Made by a program: the position numbers and the translations under genes. A stretch of 64,000 nt of DNA, taken from Myrica gale. Lineage: Eukaryota > Streptophyta > Magnoliopsida > Fagales > Myricaceae. Under the pieces are notes generated by a model. The model was not told the origin of the DNA. It was given only the letters and a program-made list of their open reading frames with translations, and searched no databases. Shown here one piece after another: positions 24,096 through 36,055 of the stretch (the first letter of the stretch is position 1; each line of letters opens with the position of its first letter). The DNA lies in NCBI GenBank assembly GCA_963930655.1, contig OZ005601.1, positions 23,250,921-23,314,920 of the forward strand, in the 5' to 3' direction.

Positions 24096-24610
24096 AAAAC
24101 TACAATTTGCTAACAAATAGAAAAACTCCGAACAATTTTCATGACATTTTTAGCAAAAAGGACTTTACGATTTTACAAACATTTTGCAAGAGTTTCCTTT
24201 GTAAATGGAGATTTCCCAAAATTTTAAAACACAAAAGAACAGTTTCATAAGCTTCCTCCCAACTTCCCAAACTTCCAAATTCAATTAGAACACAAGACTT
24301 CATTATGATACCAATAGAAAGTTAGGAACACTACCTTTGAAGCAAGTCTCACAAGTCTCCAAAATTAAGCATTGAGTGCAGGGAGATAGATACTTCTCAA
24401 ATTGCTTTATAATCACAATTAGATAACCAATAGAAATGAGCAATTATAAAATCCTTTGAAGCAAGCCTCACAAGTCTCTCTATCCCGTATCTCTCTCTCC
24501 CTCCCGCACTTCTCCGACTCTCTCTTCCACATCTCTCTCTCACCGCACCACTTTCTCTCTCTCGTCCCTCTCGGCAGTACTCTCTGTGAGTCCTAGTTTC
24601 AGGATTAAGG
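24096..24610. other. spacer between the two long-repeat copies
   Basis: Contains an imperfect doublet around tttgaagcaagtctcacaag (about 24330 and 24457) and a CT-rich stretch (24480-24585). No gene seen. Confidence 0.5.
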
Positions 24611-25146
24611 CAACCCAAGAGGGGGGGTGAATTTGTTTTCTAAAATTTTCGGTAATGACCCCCAAAGATGTGTTAGCAAGTAAAGTCTATTTTAGCACAA
24701 ATATATAATATGCAATAAGAGTAAATATGTGTTAAAAGTAGAGATAAGGGTAAGAGAAGCAAACATAGTATTTTTAGGTGGTTCGGCAAACCCGCCTACA
24801 TCCACCCCTCAAACTCCTTCACCGAGCCTTGAGGTTTTCCACTATTCTCCAATAGCTTTACACACTAGCTTCCGGGTGCTAGTGAACCATACAAGTGTTT
24901 TCTCCCGGGCTCAACACTCAAACCCACCCAAGTGGTTTTTCTGGCTCACCACTCACAACCTCACCAAGCTTGAGATATACACTCTCAAAGCTTCTTCTTT
25001 AGTGAACAACCTCACTAAAGGAAACACCTTTTTTGATAGGTAGATTGAGGAACAAGACTCTCTTGATAGAGTAGATATGAAAATGAAGGCTCTATCTCTT
25101 TATTCACACAAAGACAAGGATATGAAAGTGTATTTTGTGTGAATGC

Positions 25147-25485
25147 TAGGGGTGAAAAACTGGAAATGCGGTCCGGTTTTCGGACCGCAATGCGATCCGG
25201 ACCGCATTTTCGGTCCTCTTATATTAAGGGACCGGACCGGATTTAATTTTTTTTAAAATATTTTTTAAAATTTTTCGCAGACTGCGCGGTGTGCTATACA
25301 CTAAAAAAATTTATTAAATTTGGTCCGGTCCAGTCCGCATGTCAAAATTTTATAGACCCGACCGGACCGCATAACAAAATTTTATAGTCCAGGCCGGACT
25401 GCATTTTTAAAATTAAGACCGATTCGAACCGCAAATCTGGTCCTGTTTTTCGGTTCGGTCTGTGGTCCGGTTTTGTTCAGCCCTA
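25147..25485. mobile_element. hAT-type MITE with perfect 8-bp target duplication
   Basis: The termini are TAGGGGTGAA and, at the right end, TTCAGCCCTA (inverted TAGGGCTGAA). The flanks gtgaatgc (25139-25146) and gtgaatgc (25486-25493) are an exact 8-bp duplication, as expected for hAT elements. The interior is rich in ggaccgg and ccggtcc motifs and non-coding. An intact target duplication implies a fairly recent insertion into the older repeat. Confidence 0.88.
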
Positions 25486-25652
25486 GTGAATGCTATGAGA
25501 AATATAGAATAGGAAGGTTTAGAATATTTCTCAAGTAGTAGAAATGATATGTGGTCGTTGTGTTATAATTTTAGACGAAATGAAGGTGTATTTATAGGCT
25601 ACATATGAAAACTAGTCGTTTATAGCCGTTGGGAGTTTTTGCTAAAACGAGC

Positions 25653-25811
25653 CGGTCGACCGCTACATGTACCGGTCGACCGCTTCAAGTTACTGTTACC
25701 CAACGGTCTTATTGTTAGAAGCTTCAACTGTTTTTTTGTCAAAACCAACCGGTCAACTGCGACATGAGGCGGGCGAAGTACCGGTCGACCGCTTGAACAG
25801 CCGGTCGACCT
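25653..25811. repeat. cluster of CGGTCGACCG palindromes in repeat copy 2
   Basis: Three perfect palindromes at 25653, 25673 and 25782 and near-copies at about 25750 (cggtcaactg) and 25802 (cggtcgacct). Copy 1 has GTGTCGACAC at the equivalent place, so the TCGA core is shared but the arms differ. Confidence 0.85.
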
Positions 25812-27090
25812 CCTCAACTTAAGCATGATTTGGTTTTTTTAAAAACAAGGTTTTTGACCACTTTTAAATACCCAATTTTGAAGACATACTTCCCATAAGT
25901 ATATGAAAGGTGTTGGTGTTTGTTTAGGGTGTTTTGAAACCTATAAAAAAAATTTAATCTTTCAAACAAAACTTAAAACGGTTTATGCATGTTTTGAAAG
26001 ATATGCAAGTGCGTGATTCAAATCTTTGTCAAATGTGAAATAAAGAGTTACAAGGATTATACCCTAAGGTCTTGAATCTTCACTTTAAGCTCCTTGCATC
26101 TTCTTGTTCATTTTTCTTCAAGGTTTGGCTCTTTTCGTGAAGTTGTCTTTGTCTTTGAAGATGTCTATTTTGTAAACTTCATCCATTTATTGAAATCATC
26201 AAAATCTCGATTGTGTACAAAAGCCAACACTCTCTCTCTCTCACACACACGCCCTTGGCCGATTAACTGCCACCAGCACTAGTATAACCGGCACCGTTTT
26301 GCACTGGTCACCGGTGTAATAGGTGCTACGGCGGTTGAGGATTTTGGACAACCACCCTAGGCTGTGGCGGTGCCGGTAGAGGCCATAATAGTCACTGGCA
26401 CCGATTATGCACATTCATACTCCAACTTCTCATGTTCATGGGGTACGACATCTCATTATTTACATATGAGTGTTCATGATTGCATTGTTGTTGGTGATAT
26501 ATATTAAAGGGATAAATTCCAAATTGGTCCCTGTCATGTAGGAAAAAATCAATTTGGTCCCCGCATTACCAAAATCATAAAATCTGTCCTCCAATTCACT
26601 AACTCATTTGCCAGTGGTCCCCCCATCCCATTCCGTTCACCAAATCGCCGAAACCTAAACAACGTAAGCCGAATGCCACATTTTGCCACGTAAGCCCTTG
26701 ACATGTCATAAAAAAAATCCCATCAAACTCATTTCTTTTCCTGTGTGACCCACAGACCCATATGAACCTTTTCTCAAAAGCTTCCAAAATGCAAACTTCG
26801 CAAGCCCTAGTCATACCCATTTCCACCCCGCTGACGTTGAAGCTTCTCCTTCTCTGGCTCACACTTTTGTCAAACCGTTTTCCTTTGTTCATAAACTAGA
26901 TTGGATAAATCTGGATCTTTTGGTGGCAATATCATTGCCTCTTGGTTCTGGGAAGCTCCAGTGTCATTAGTTTTGTTCTCTATGGATGAGTTTGTTTTTC
27001 AGTTGTTGAAGAGAATATATATTCTTGATAAGTTACTCTCAATTGTTTATAAACATAATGTATTTTAATCCCTTTCTCGGGCCTTTTCAG

Positions 27091-27705
27091 GGGGCAACAA
27101 TAGTTGATCAGCCTGATTGTCTCCATAGCTCTAGCTCCAGAATATGAGTTGCAAGCTGTTGTTGCATCTACATCACTAACTGTAATTTGTCTTTGAAGAC
27201 CTTACTTAGTAATCTTGAAATTGAGATTTCCTGACATTGTAAATTGTTTCAATCTCATCAGGGAATAGAGGACAAAAGTGCTAGTGGTTCTAAATCTGCT
27301 ATTTAGGAGGTAGAGGATGTTGTCAACGGCATGCTAGACAAGGGCTTCAATCTGGGCAAAGATACACTCAATAAAGCAAAGACCTTTGATGAGAAGCACC
27401 AGTATACTTCGACTGTCATCGCTGAAATTGCTTCTTTGGACCAAAAGATTGGTCTCACTGAAAAAGTTAGTGTTGACACAACCTTGGTGACTGACAAAGC
27501 GAGGGAAATGGATGAGAAATTCCAGGTTTCTGAGAAGACCAAGACCACAATTTCACCTGTTGAGCAGACGGTCAGTAGTGCTGGATCTGCCATCATGAAG
27601 AATCGTTATGTTCTAATAGGGGCTTCGTGAGTAATTGGGGTGTTCGATAAGGTGACCAAGGCAGCAGGGGAAGTGGGGCAGAAGACAAAGGAAACAGTTT
27701 GACAA
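27091..27705 (+). pseudogene. ACD11-binding-partner (BPA1)-like gene fragment captured in a Mutator-like element
   Basis: BPA1-type proteins are RRM-containing partners of the plant cell-death regulator ACD11. Two exons with their intron are kept. Exon 1 (27091-27181) follows an acceptor, ccttttcag, and contains GATIVDQP; PEYELQAVVAS is readable there in another frame. Exon 2 starts at 27262 after ctcatcag and reads DKGFNLGKDTLNKAKTFDEK, IASLDQKIGLTEKVSVDTT, AREMDEKFQVSEKTKT, TVSSAGSAIMKNRYVL and KAAGEVGQKTKE. In-frame stops interrupt exon 2 (a TAG before EVEDVV, a TGA where GASW is expected and another near QKTKETV), and the RRM is absent. It is therefore a non-functional 3' fragment. Retention of introns shows it was taken as DNA rather than as a processed transcript. 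Confidence 0.85.
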
Positions 27706-28259
27706 AAGTGTGAACCAGAGAAGGAGAAGCTTCAATGTCTACTGGATGGAATGTCAAGGGCTTATGTTGCAAACTGGTGCCATTGAGAGCTTACTTAGTT
27801 TAGGTTTCAGCGATTTGGTGAACGTAATGGGGTGGGATACCATTGGCAAACGACTTAGTTAATAGAAGGACTAATTTTATAATTTTGGTATTGCATGGAC
27901 CAAATTGATTTTTTCGTATATCACGGGGACCAATTTGACATTTTTCCCAAGATATAAATAAAAGTTCATGTAGCACACGAATATGTTTAAGAGGTTCCCT
28001 GTGCCAGGTGGTAAGATTAGGTCAATTTGGATATTCCTTCATCTGTGAAATGCCTCAAAACATATTTCACAAATCTTAGGATACAAAGAAATCTGTCAAA
28101 TGCATTCAAAGGTTGATTACTCCAAAATTATCTAAATACATAATATTTCACAAACACGTCTATTACAATTGCCTTCACTAACAAACTACTACCTGAAATT
28201 ATATAGAGAACCCAGTAATCTATATCAACAACAAAATGGAGATCTCACTGACAGTTACA

Positions 28260-28722
28260 TCAACACAATACAAGGTAGTTAGGTTGCAAAACCCCTAACA
28301 CCCATGACACACCAAATGCCACAACTAGACACTTCTCCCTTGCTCTATGTACCTCCAGTTGTGCCTCCAGCATCTTGACTTTCCTTTTCAGCCCAGGAAT
28401 CACCTGTGATGAACGCTTGCACATTGGGGGGTCAACTCATTCAAAGAATTCGCAACACTGAGGACCCTAGGTACAGATAACCAAAAACACTCAAAGAGTT
28501 TACAAATATAAACTCATTCTGGCATTTCATCCAACGTGACATTAGCAATAAAAATTCATAGATCTGGCTTAACATAACTAACCCTTATCTTGAGTACTCA
28601 AAGAATCTACGACATGGATTCTTCTTCGCCAACGATGTTCTCATCTTAGCTTCTATCCCACAGTAACATAGAACAGCTCTTACGGGTGTTTCGCTCCCTA
28701 AAGACATAGAAGAAGAAGACAT
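28260..28722 (-). pseudogene. GRF-type zinc-finger gene fragment in a Mutator-like element
   Basis: On the minus strand an ATG at 28722 opens SLGSETPVRAVLCYCGIEAK followed by MRTSLAKKNPCRRFFEY, the CxCG...NPxRxFF pattern of the zf-GRF domain. After an intron with a ctgtacctag acceptor (exon from 28466), CCEFFE, VDPPMCKRSSQVIPGLKRKV, LEAQLEVHRAREK and a hydrophobic CLVVAFGVSWVLGVL follow; stop at 28262-28260. This GRF, coiled coil, C-terminal hydrophobic segment layout is common among small plant GRF proteins. A TGA replaces the expected TGG codon in FEW, and no clean donor is visible after exon 1, so it is probably dead. Confidence 0.75.
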
Positions 28723-29178
28723 TGTAGATAGGGATGAGCTTGAGTGATTTGCATGGTTGATAAGTTAACAACTAGGGACAAGCTATCTTCAGTGATTTGA
28801 AGGGTTTGGAGAGAATGCGTAACTGTTAGGGCTCGGGTGGGTAAGGGTGCTTTGTGACAAAGGCTGGGTTTAAGTGATCTATGCGAGGGTGACATTCTTC
28901 GAAAACTTCAGAAGGGTCAAGATTACTTTTTACATCTTGTTTTTACACCGAGGACCCAACCTTACCAAACAGTGCATTTATGACCTTGTGGGCTAGCGTG
29001 GACAAATGGGTGGCGTGTCTTGTTGGACCGTTATTTTTGTTAACGGAGTTACAAGGAAGGACTCCAAATGAAAGTAGACCAACTTAAGGGACTCATGTTA
29101 TGGTCGAAAAAATTTAGGTACCAATTTGATTTTGGCTTAAACGACAGGGACCTATTTTGTATTTATCCCTATATTAAA

Positions 29179-31499
29179 AATAAAAATAAATAAACTTTGC
29201 ATTTGTTTCAGCTTCTATAGTTTTGTTTTTTTAGGTCTATGGTGGGAAAGGTGAACAGCAAAAATACAAATCCAATTTGTGAATAGTGCTCAATAAATAG
29301 GTATATCCATGTTTGTTTTTGCCACGAAAATTATACCTTAATGCAAAAAAATTTCAAGATGATACTTAAGACAATGTTTTTGCTTCAACTTCCACTATAT
29401 GTTAGATACGATTAGTACATTCGCAGATAAGAAAATATAAATTAATGTGTAGGAACTTACCCTCTTCGGACTTTTACCGCATTTTTACACATACTAATGT
29501 TTAAGACCTCCTGCTTTCATAGAGACATTTTCTTCCTTGATCACAGGTGAAATATTAATTTAGGATGCAATGTGTCTAATTTAGTAATTTAAAATACAAA
29601 TAATAAAATAAGTGATAATTAAAAAGGGGTAAAATATATTTTTTCTCAGAGTCACGATGACTGACTGCTTTCTTTGCTTACCCATAGATGGGAGGAAATT
29701 CTCAAGTCCTATGATGAGTTCCTTATGCAGATGGTTATTGTTGAACTAATTTTGTTAGGAAATCCTTTTCCCGCAATTAGTGTCCTGGTTCTCATGGTTT
29801 GGTTGGACATATGTTATGACTTGCATTGTGTTGTATGTCATTAGATGAATAGGTTGTACGTGGGTTTGGTGGACTTAGTTAAATATCGTTTTCTAATGGC
29901 ACTCAATACCTTTTTTGTTTTGGCAGTAGTAATGCCAAGACTTTTGAGTTTATTTTTTTGTACAAAGTGGTGTTGGATTGTATGTAGAACAACATCTAAG
30001 ATATCCATTTTCCAAAACTTTGATTAAAGAGAATGATGGAAATTGCAGAACTTGTATCCACTTGTCAAATAAAAATGTCTCAATCAACCTTTGTTTACTG
30101 GAAATTAGTTTACTTTTTTAAGAAAGGTAAATGCGTTGCACAACTATATATGTAGAAAAATGCTTTGGGGACAACAATTATGTTAAGCGTATTTATATCC
30201 ATCATAAAAGATGTTCTCAAAGCTTGTACAAGTTCAGATTGCTAGGCAAAATCCTACAGTGTTGTTAGCAAGTCACTGAGCTAGGATCAACCAATTTTTC
30301 TTGAGGTATCCCAATAGATTTGTCATATCTCACTAGAGCACCTGAATCAAGATTTGTGTTATACCCTTTAAGATCAAATTATGTCACAATTACTACCGAT
30401 CCATCATCAAATGCAACAAGATCTTGTGAAGTGGCCTGTAATTATAGCCAACAAAAGAGTAGCTTACAAAAAGAATCGAAAAGAACAGAAAAACACAATT
30501 ACAATAATGTGCAAATACAAATAAATGCCACTAGTCAATTGCTCAAAGAAAGAGAGAGTGCTACTTGAAAAGATTTTCAGCAAACAAATCCAACAGAAAG
30601 TTGAAATAAAAACTACAGTACCTCACCTAACAATGGGGAATTCAAATTCCAATTATCACCTCTCTTCTAACTTTTTAAATGTCTGATTCCTAGGTATCGT
30701 CAAAGCTCTAGATATTATAAATGTTGGATTTCTCACTACCACCAAAACCCACCTCGTCCTCAACAAAACAAAGTAAAAGAAGAAAGGTATATACTATATA
30801 CATTTTTGGGGGAAGGAACTTGCCACTAGTACCTCATAACTTTACAAAACACTGATTTGCCAACCACGAAACCTTGAATTTTCAAGGAAGCCCATAATAC
30901 AGTACGACACTTAACATTGATGTAAAACTTGAATAGTCAAGTGAGATCCAATATTATAACATTTCATTTTGTTCCTACTCACTCATTAGCTTTTTTCATA
31001 CACAATACCCGACAGAATGATCATATCCAATACCAAACAGCAAACAACAACTGATTAAAACATAATATATGAAGATCTAATAAGATACACACAACACTCA
31101 TAGGAAAACTGGTGGTCCTCAAATGCAAATGCCCAAACCAAATATATATAACCTAATATGCCATTGGTGACAAAAGTGACAAGGAATTGATATCCACAAC
31201 CGTGAAAAGTTGTCTTTAAACCAGACAGATAAAAAACAACAACAATAGAAGAAATTAGCAAGATAATGATAAGATTATGCATAGATTTAAAACAAGTATT
31301 GACTTCATGACCACTATATACCCAAAAAAGAAATCATGCACTTTAATATCATTAACCAAAACCATTCTCAACAACAGGGGAATTCAAATTCCAAATCCAT
31401 GAAGCCACAAGAAAAACTGAAAACAAACCCAACATGCTCAATTTGTCTCCTAGAAAACATACACAAAAACCAATCTCTAAATCCTTCAGATTTTTGTCA
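29179..31499. other. intergenic DNA, nothing recognised
   Basis: AT-rich sequence with only short open frames (60-82 codons) lacking known motifs. No terminal-repeat pair was found. Confidence 0.5.
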
Positions 31500-32690
31500 G
31501 TGACCATGGGTTGATCGGCAGCTTACCGCGAGGATTACAACGGTGAAGACACTAATAGTGACGATGAACGACTTTGCGGAGGAAGAATGGACAGTTTGTG
31601 GAGCCGCACTTGCTGATCAACCCACTCACCTGACCTTCTGCTCCTTTTATAGAACGATGGAAAGAAAAAAAAAAGAATAGTCACTTGTTGTAGAAGACGT
31701 GAAGAGAAAATGGAAAGAAAATAAAGAGTTAGCTTGTTGCTCAGAAGGTTGCAGAAGATGTGCAAGGAAAGTGGAAGCGTGTTCGGAAGATATGTAGGGA
31801 ATAAAAAGAAAAAAAAACAAGCCGACTTAGTTTAGCCAAGCCGAGTTTTGAGGCTTTTTTCCCTGCCACCTCATTAAATGAAGTGTCTATTTCGGGAACG
31901 ACAGATCTGAGATTTAAAATCCCAGCCCTCCCTTTCCACACGTCACACCCTTAGACTTTCCACACTGAGATTTAAAATCTCAGTCCTCCCTTTCCACAAT
32001 AACCGAATCCAATCCTTAAGTTTTCTGGATTCGGTTATTTTCATTTGCAAGATTGTTATGGTCAGTTATGAGCAACGACCAAGATTAAAACAAAATGATC
32101 TAGTGTTTTCACAAGCTGCCACGTCAATTAAAAAATTAACATGTTTATTTTCACAAACCTGCCCATTTCAGTTCACAATCTGACCCAAACAAATTCTTAA
32201 CCTCTGGGTATCTCAAAATTTGTGATCTCTTATTCGTTGCCCATCTCGTCCGTTGCCACCATCTCTTCATTTGCTATCTTCTTCTTTAGCCGTTCAACAA
32301 CCCTTCTCTTCCTACAAGTTTGTTTCCGTTGGAGTATACCCAGAAGAAGCAGGAAACTAAAACAACATAGGCAAGGATATTCAAAGCTCAGTTTGGTTAT
32401 TTTTAATTGGTTTCCTCACTCCCTAGTAGTCGAATGGAAAGAAATGTGCAATCCGACACATTTTTTGCTGACCCCAAGTTGTTTTCTGGTTTTGTCTTGT
32501 TTTGTTGTTTTGTTTCCTTTCTGCTTTGCTTTGCTTTGTTTCGGTTTTTTTCTTTTTCTTTTTTATCTTTTTTTTTCCCTGCCACCTCGTCGCCTTCTGG
32601 ATGAGCCAGTTGAAGCTTCTTTTGATTTATCTTTTATTGTAGTTTTTAATTTTTCTTGCTTTGTTGTTTTTCAAGAGTATGCGTGGGTAA
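31500..32690. repeat. dispersed repeat family, composite copy
   Basis: The right half (about 32.0-32.69 kb) matches the reverse complement of 48.06-48.76 kb at roughly 80-85 percent by eye. Both translate to a similar frame containing RKLKQHRQGYSKL and VNWFPHS-like words. The left half (31.5-32.0 kb) resembles 20.77-21.1 kb in the opposite sense and contains a TATA-like ctataaaagg on the minus strand near 31650. The meeting point has two inverted copies of a gagatttaaaatc motif. The family is unknown; it could be a foldback DNA element or duplicated promoter and gene-start sequence. Confidence 0.55.
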
Positions 32691-34339
32691 TTTGATAATG
32701 ATGAAATGCTGAATGTCTCATTTATTCCGTTATGTTCTCTGGTTGAATGGTATCATTGTGCGGTATAGAGCTTAAACTCTGAGTGAGAAGCTGTTCAGTG
32801 TAGCTCTAGATCAAAATAGTCCATCTAAGTTTCCCAATTAAGCAAATATTTAAATTCAATTTTGCTCTCTTGTTCTAATTTGTTTTTTTCCTATCCTTTT
32901 ATTATTGTGTATGCTTTGGAGGTGCCTCTAAGCATATTGCTACAATCTGTATTTGGTTAGCTCCTTTGGGCTTGTCTAGTTCAATATGCTATATATCTTT
33001 CAACGAAGATATATAAAATTCCGCTATAAACTATTGTGGAGTTAGTAATAAAGCTGTTTACTTTTTACTTCTGCTTGTACCATATGATGTGTCGTCAAGT
33101 TAGTAAAACGTGGATGCTAAGGACTCTGCACACTTTCAAAAGGTATTGTAAGGGTGTGTATATGGTCACAGAGTATATCTAAAATGAACGAACTCCTCAG
33201 TTGAATATTTGTCTAGCTGATTTCATCTCTCTCTTGTAATTGGCTCGGTTTTATAATATTCTATTTGATTGGTGTGGGACTTAATGAATGCAGCGGCTAG
33301 AGTCCTTCCTCAAATTCGCTTGCTTAATATGTTTATGACAGTTTTTAAGTGTAATCAAGGTTCTACTTGCACTGTGGGAATCCATCAGCTGGGTTCATCT
33401 CTCCAAATTGACTTTCCTATTATTTTAATAATATTCTTATGGATAATCAAGCATCTACTCCTTGGTTTGTTGTGCACAAATTGTCGAACATTTGCTATCA
33501 GTAGGTCATTGGTTTCCTTTTTCTACTTGATCTCGTATTGTTAGTATAATGGAATTTTAGGAGCCTTCAAACTGCTTTCGTCTGGTATACCATAAGTTTT
33601 GTTGTGCTAGCTGATGCATCCCCTTTATTGTCTCATCAAGTTGGTTTCTACCTATTTTCGGATAATCTCGCTGAATGTTGTATGGAATGGCTGCAAGTGT
33701 ATCTTCACAACAAGTGCATCATGTTTCTTCCATTATTGGAATGACTGCTGATTATTTCCAACCTAGTCCACATAGAAGAGGATAGAAGCAACGGAAGTGT
33801 GCAAAAACTTACAAAAGCATACAAAAGCTTTACAGCTATACAAGTTTCCTCTCAAATATCTATAGTGCATTAAGAAATGTAATTTTTTTAATTGTAGTAA
33901 CGTTGAAAAGACTTCTAGTAATTTTTAGATAGACATGTAAAGATGTAATGAGTGACATAAGTTGCAGAGGTGGTGTTGGTACCTCTTGTATATTTGTAAT
34001 TTGTAATACTCATCACATAATACATTAGCATTTTCTGAGATCGTGTTCTTGTCTTTTCCAAACAGGTTATAAATCGACATTATTGTCTTGCTACACTAAC
34101 CAAATAGGATTTAAAATGAAGGTCTTGCTACAATAAGAAAAGAAAGTGTTGAAGTGACATAGAAATTAAAACAACACAACCACAACCTAAGTTATATTCA
34201 AATCTTACAAGCAAAGTTATTGGAACTCCAAGCAAGAGTAGCTTAAGGATAAAACATCACAAATGCAAATAATACAAGTCATGCAACAAGATTTAGCTCA
34301 AGGTAGAAGCTCTACAACTCGCAAGGCTTCTAAATCATC
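32691..34339. other. intergenic DNA, nothing recognised
   Basis: No recognised gene or repeat. One 91-codon plus-strand frame (33269-33544) has no known motif. Confidence 0.45.
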
Positions 34340-36055
34340 CACTTAACGATTTGTCCTCCCCGTCATCCTCGTCCTTGTCCTCGTTGGATACCTACAAATG
34401 AGGAATACAAAAATATAAATGTTACGGTAATGGTAAATTTAAATTTCGACTCTAAGCATCAAGTTGCAAACAACGAGACACCGGTTGTGACGAAGCACAA
34501 CCAATCCCATGGCCACGAGCATGACAACATCAACTCCTTTGCTCAAGTCCACTCTTTAATCTCTTATTCCCTTTATGTTTTGTCTACCGTGTCTTGAAAC
34601 ATTTTGCAACAATCTTTGTAACAACATCCACTTTAAAACCCGTACTAAAAGAAGGCAGAAGGATCTTCATCTTCATCATCATCATCCAATGACAACTGAG
34701 CAAGAAGATCTTGCGCAGCGTGGTTTCACTCAAAGAATGGCCAAGATATTTTTCTATCCCCATAACGCTTAATAGTTGAAGCGTACTGGTTTATATATCT
34801 CCTGTGGTTTATCACCTTTAGCAACGTCTGATCAATCGTAGCATGTGACCTGCGGATTGACACAATTGATTGTCTAATATCTTTTCCCCACCTGGCCAGA
34901 ATATACCCATTCGGAATACACAACTCTCCCTTATGTTGTTAGCACCCATATAATGTGACTACAGATGACACCCACAAAGTTGAACTGTTTGTAACTACAC
35001 CGGTGAAACTCATTCTTCGTCTTGATCACAACACTTCGCTGATGAACAATCATGAGTGTTGTCTCGGCTGCATACGTGTACCTCAACCTCTTCGTTCCCA
35101 ATACTTTCCCTCTGACAGTCAAACCTAAGATAGCCAACTTTCAGTGCTTGTTCCAGAAAAATAATCAACATAGTGGGAGTGTTGAATTTTTCAACATGAT
35201 CACATAAAAAATACTAAATGGTCCAATATGTAATGTATCGAGCATCTAAAAATTTGCCTCTGACTCATTATATGACAATATATCGACTGCTTGTTGGAAA
35301 TGTTGTAGGAACCGATCCATATTCATAATTGTGTTCAAGTAACTACGTAATGTCGCATTAAAGCTTTCACTTATCTGGGTCATCTTCTTCTCAGCATAGA
35401 AAACATTGCATGTAGACCTTGGTGCCCACTTCTCTCATTTTTCTTTTATCCTCTGCAACCATTCAATGTGTTGGAGTTCATGCTCCTCAATCATTTTACT
35501 CCAACAGAAGCCTCTACAGACTCTTTTGAAATCCTTGTTGCCAAACAGTGGTCCCAAATTCTTCAATGCATTTTGCGATGTGTGTCATACACATAAAAAA
35601 TAGCGTGTGTCTGGTAGGATATATGGTATAGTCGTTTTGCATGGAATGGTCCGACCAGAAGATGTTAGTAATGTGCTCATTTTTAACCATCATGACCCGA
35701 AAGAAGAACTCTGAATCATTCTTTTACTGATCACCAAACCAATTAACAAGAACACTAGCTACACCAACCCACATGTTGTCTACCTCCAGCTTGCGTTGCC
35801 ATCAAGTCATGGGCCAATCAAGGATTAACGCCTTCTCCATTTGAAGCTACAGCCTCCGCACATTGTAACTCACTCATGTGTCTTTGAGAACGGAGCATGT
35901 GAACTTTCGAAGGTGTCGCCAACCCATGATTATGTTGCGGATACCATTCGAAGATGAAATACTTTCCACTAGATTGCCGCTGAAAAGTACAACTTGTAAG
36001 ACAGCCACATCTTGTATTTCTTTGTTCCAATTTCACCGACACAATCAAATCCTTT
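34340..36055 (-). pseudogene. FAR1-RELATED SEQUENCE-like gene (Mutator-derived), decayed
   Basis: FRS proteins are plant transcription factors domesticated from Mutator-like transposases. Three of their domains appear in order on the minus strand. The N-terminal FAR1 DNA-binding region reads RCGCLTSCTF, GKYFIFEWYPQHNHGLATPS and HMLRSQRHMSE (about 36.0-35.82 kb). The MULE-transposase-like core reads FFRVMMVKNEHITNIFWSD and EFGTTVWQQGFQKSL (about 35.7-35.5 kb), with QISESFNA and NMDRFLQHFQQAVD-like words near 35.35 kb. The SWIM zinc-binding region reads CSYKQFNFVGVICSHIIWVL then IPNGYILARWGKD (about 35.0-34.85 kb). An acidic tail (SNEDKDEDDGEDKS) lies near 34.35-34.39 kb. Many stops and frame changes interrupt it, so it is a pseudogene. 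It may be an FRS gene relic or an old Mutator transposase. Confidence 0.8.

Larger units (their letters stand above)
24611..26222 (+). repeat. long dispersed repeat, copy 2, interrupted by a MITE
   Basis: Starts caacccaagaggggggg and repeats the phrase order of copy 1 (tatttttaggtggttcggc, ccactattctccaatagc, ttccgggtgct). A 339-bp hAT-type MITE sits inside it (25147-25485). The right end is approximate. Confidence 0.55.
26509..29169. mobile_element. Mutator-like element 1 carrying host gene fragments (Pack-MULE)
   Basis: The left end GGGATAAATTCCAAATTGG and the inverted right end GGGATAAATACAAAATAGG form terminal inverted repeats (about 50-55 bp of clear similarity), with a perfect 9-bp target duplication outside. 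Inside are an ACD11-binding-partner-like gene fragment (27091-27705, plus strand) and a GRF zinc-finger gene fragment (28260-28722, minus strand). A long inverted copy of the left end lies internally: 26509-26885 pairs with about 27690-27948. I see no transposase, so it is non-autonomous. The internal inverted copy suggests that an earlier, shorter element (26509-27948) was embedded in or extended to the present one. Confidence 0.85.
26500..29178. repeat. 9-bp target duplication bracketing Mutator-like element 1
   Basis: tatattaaa occurs exactly at 26500-26508 and 29170-29178, immediately outside GGG...CCC termini. Nine base pairs is the hallmark length for Mutator-like elements. Confidence 0.85.

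Noticed and set aside
27303-27596. 97-codon minus-strand frame
   Set aside because: It is the shadow of the BPA1-like exon on the plus strand.
32222-32695. 157-codon plus-strand open frame as a gene
   Set aside because: It is rich in Phe/Leu from pyrimidine runs and part is repeated at 48270-48530 on the other strand, so it is treated as dispersed-repeat sequence.
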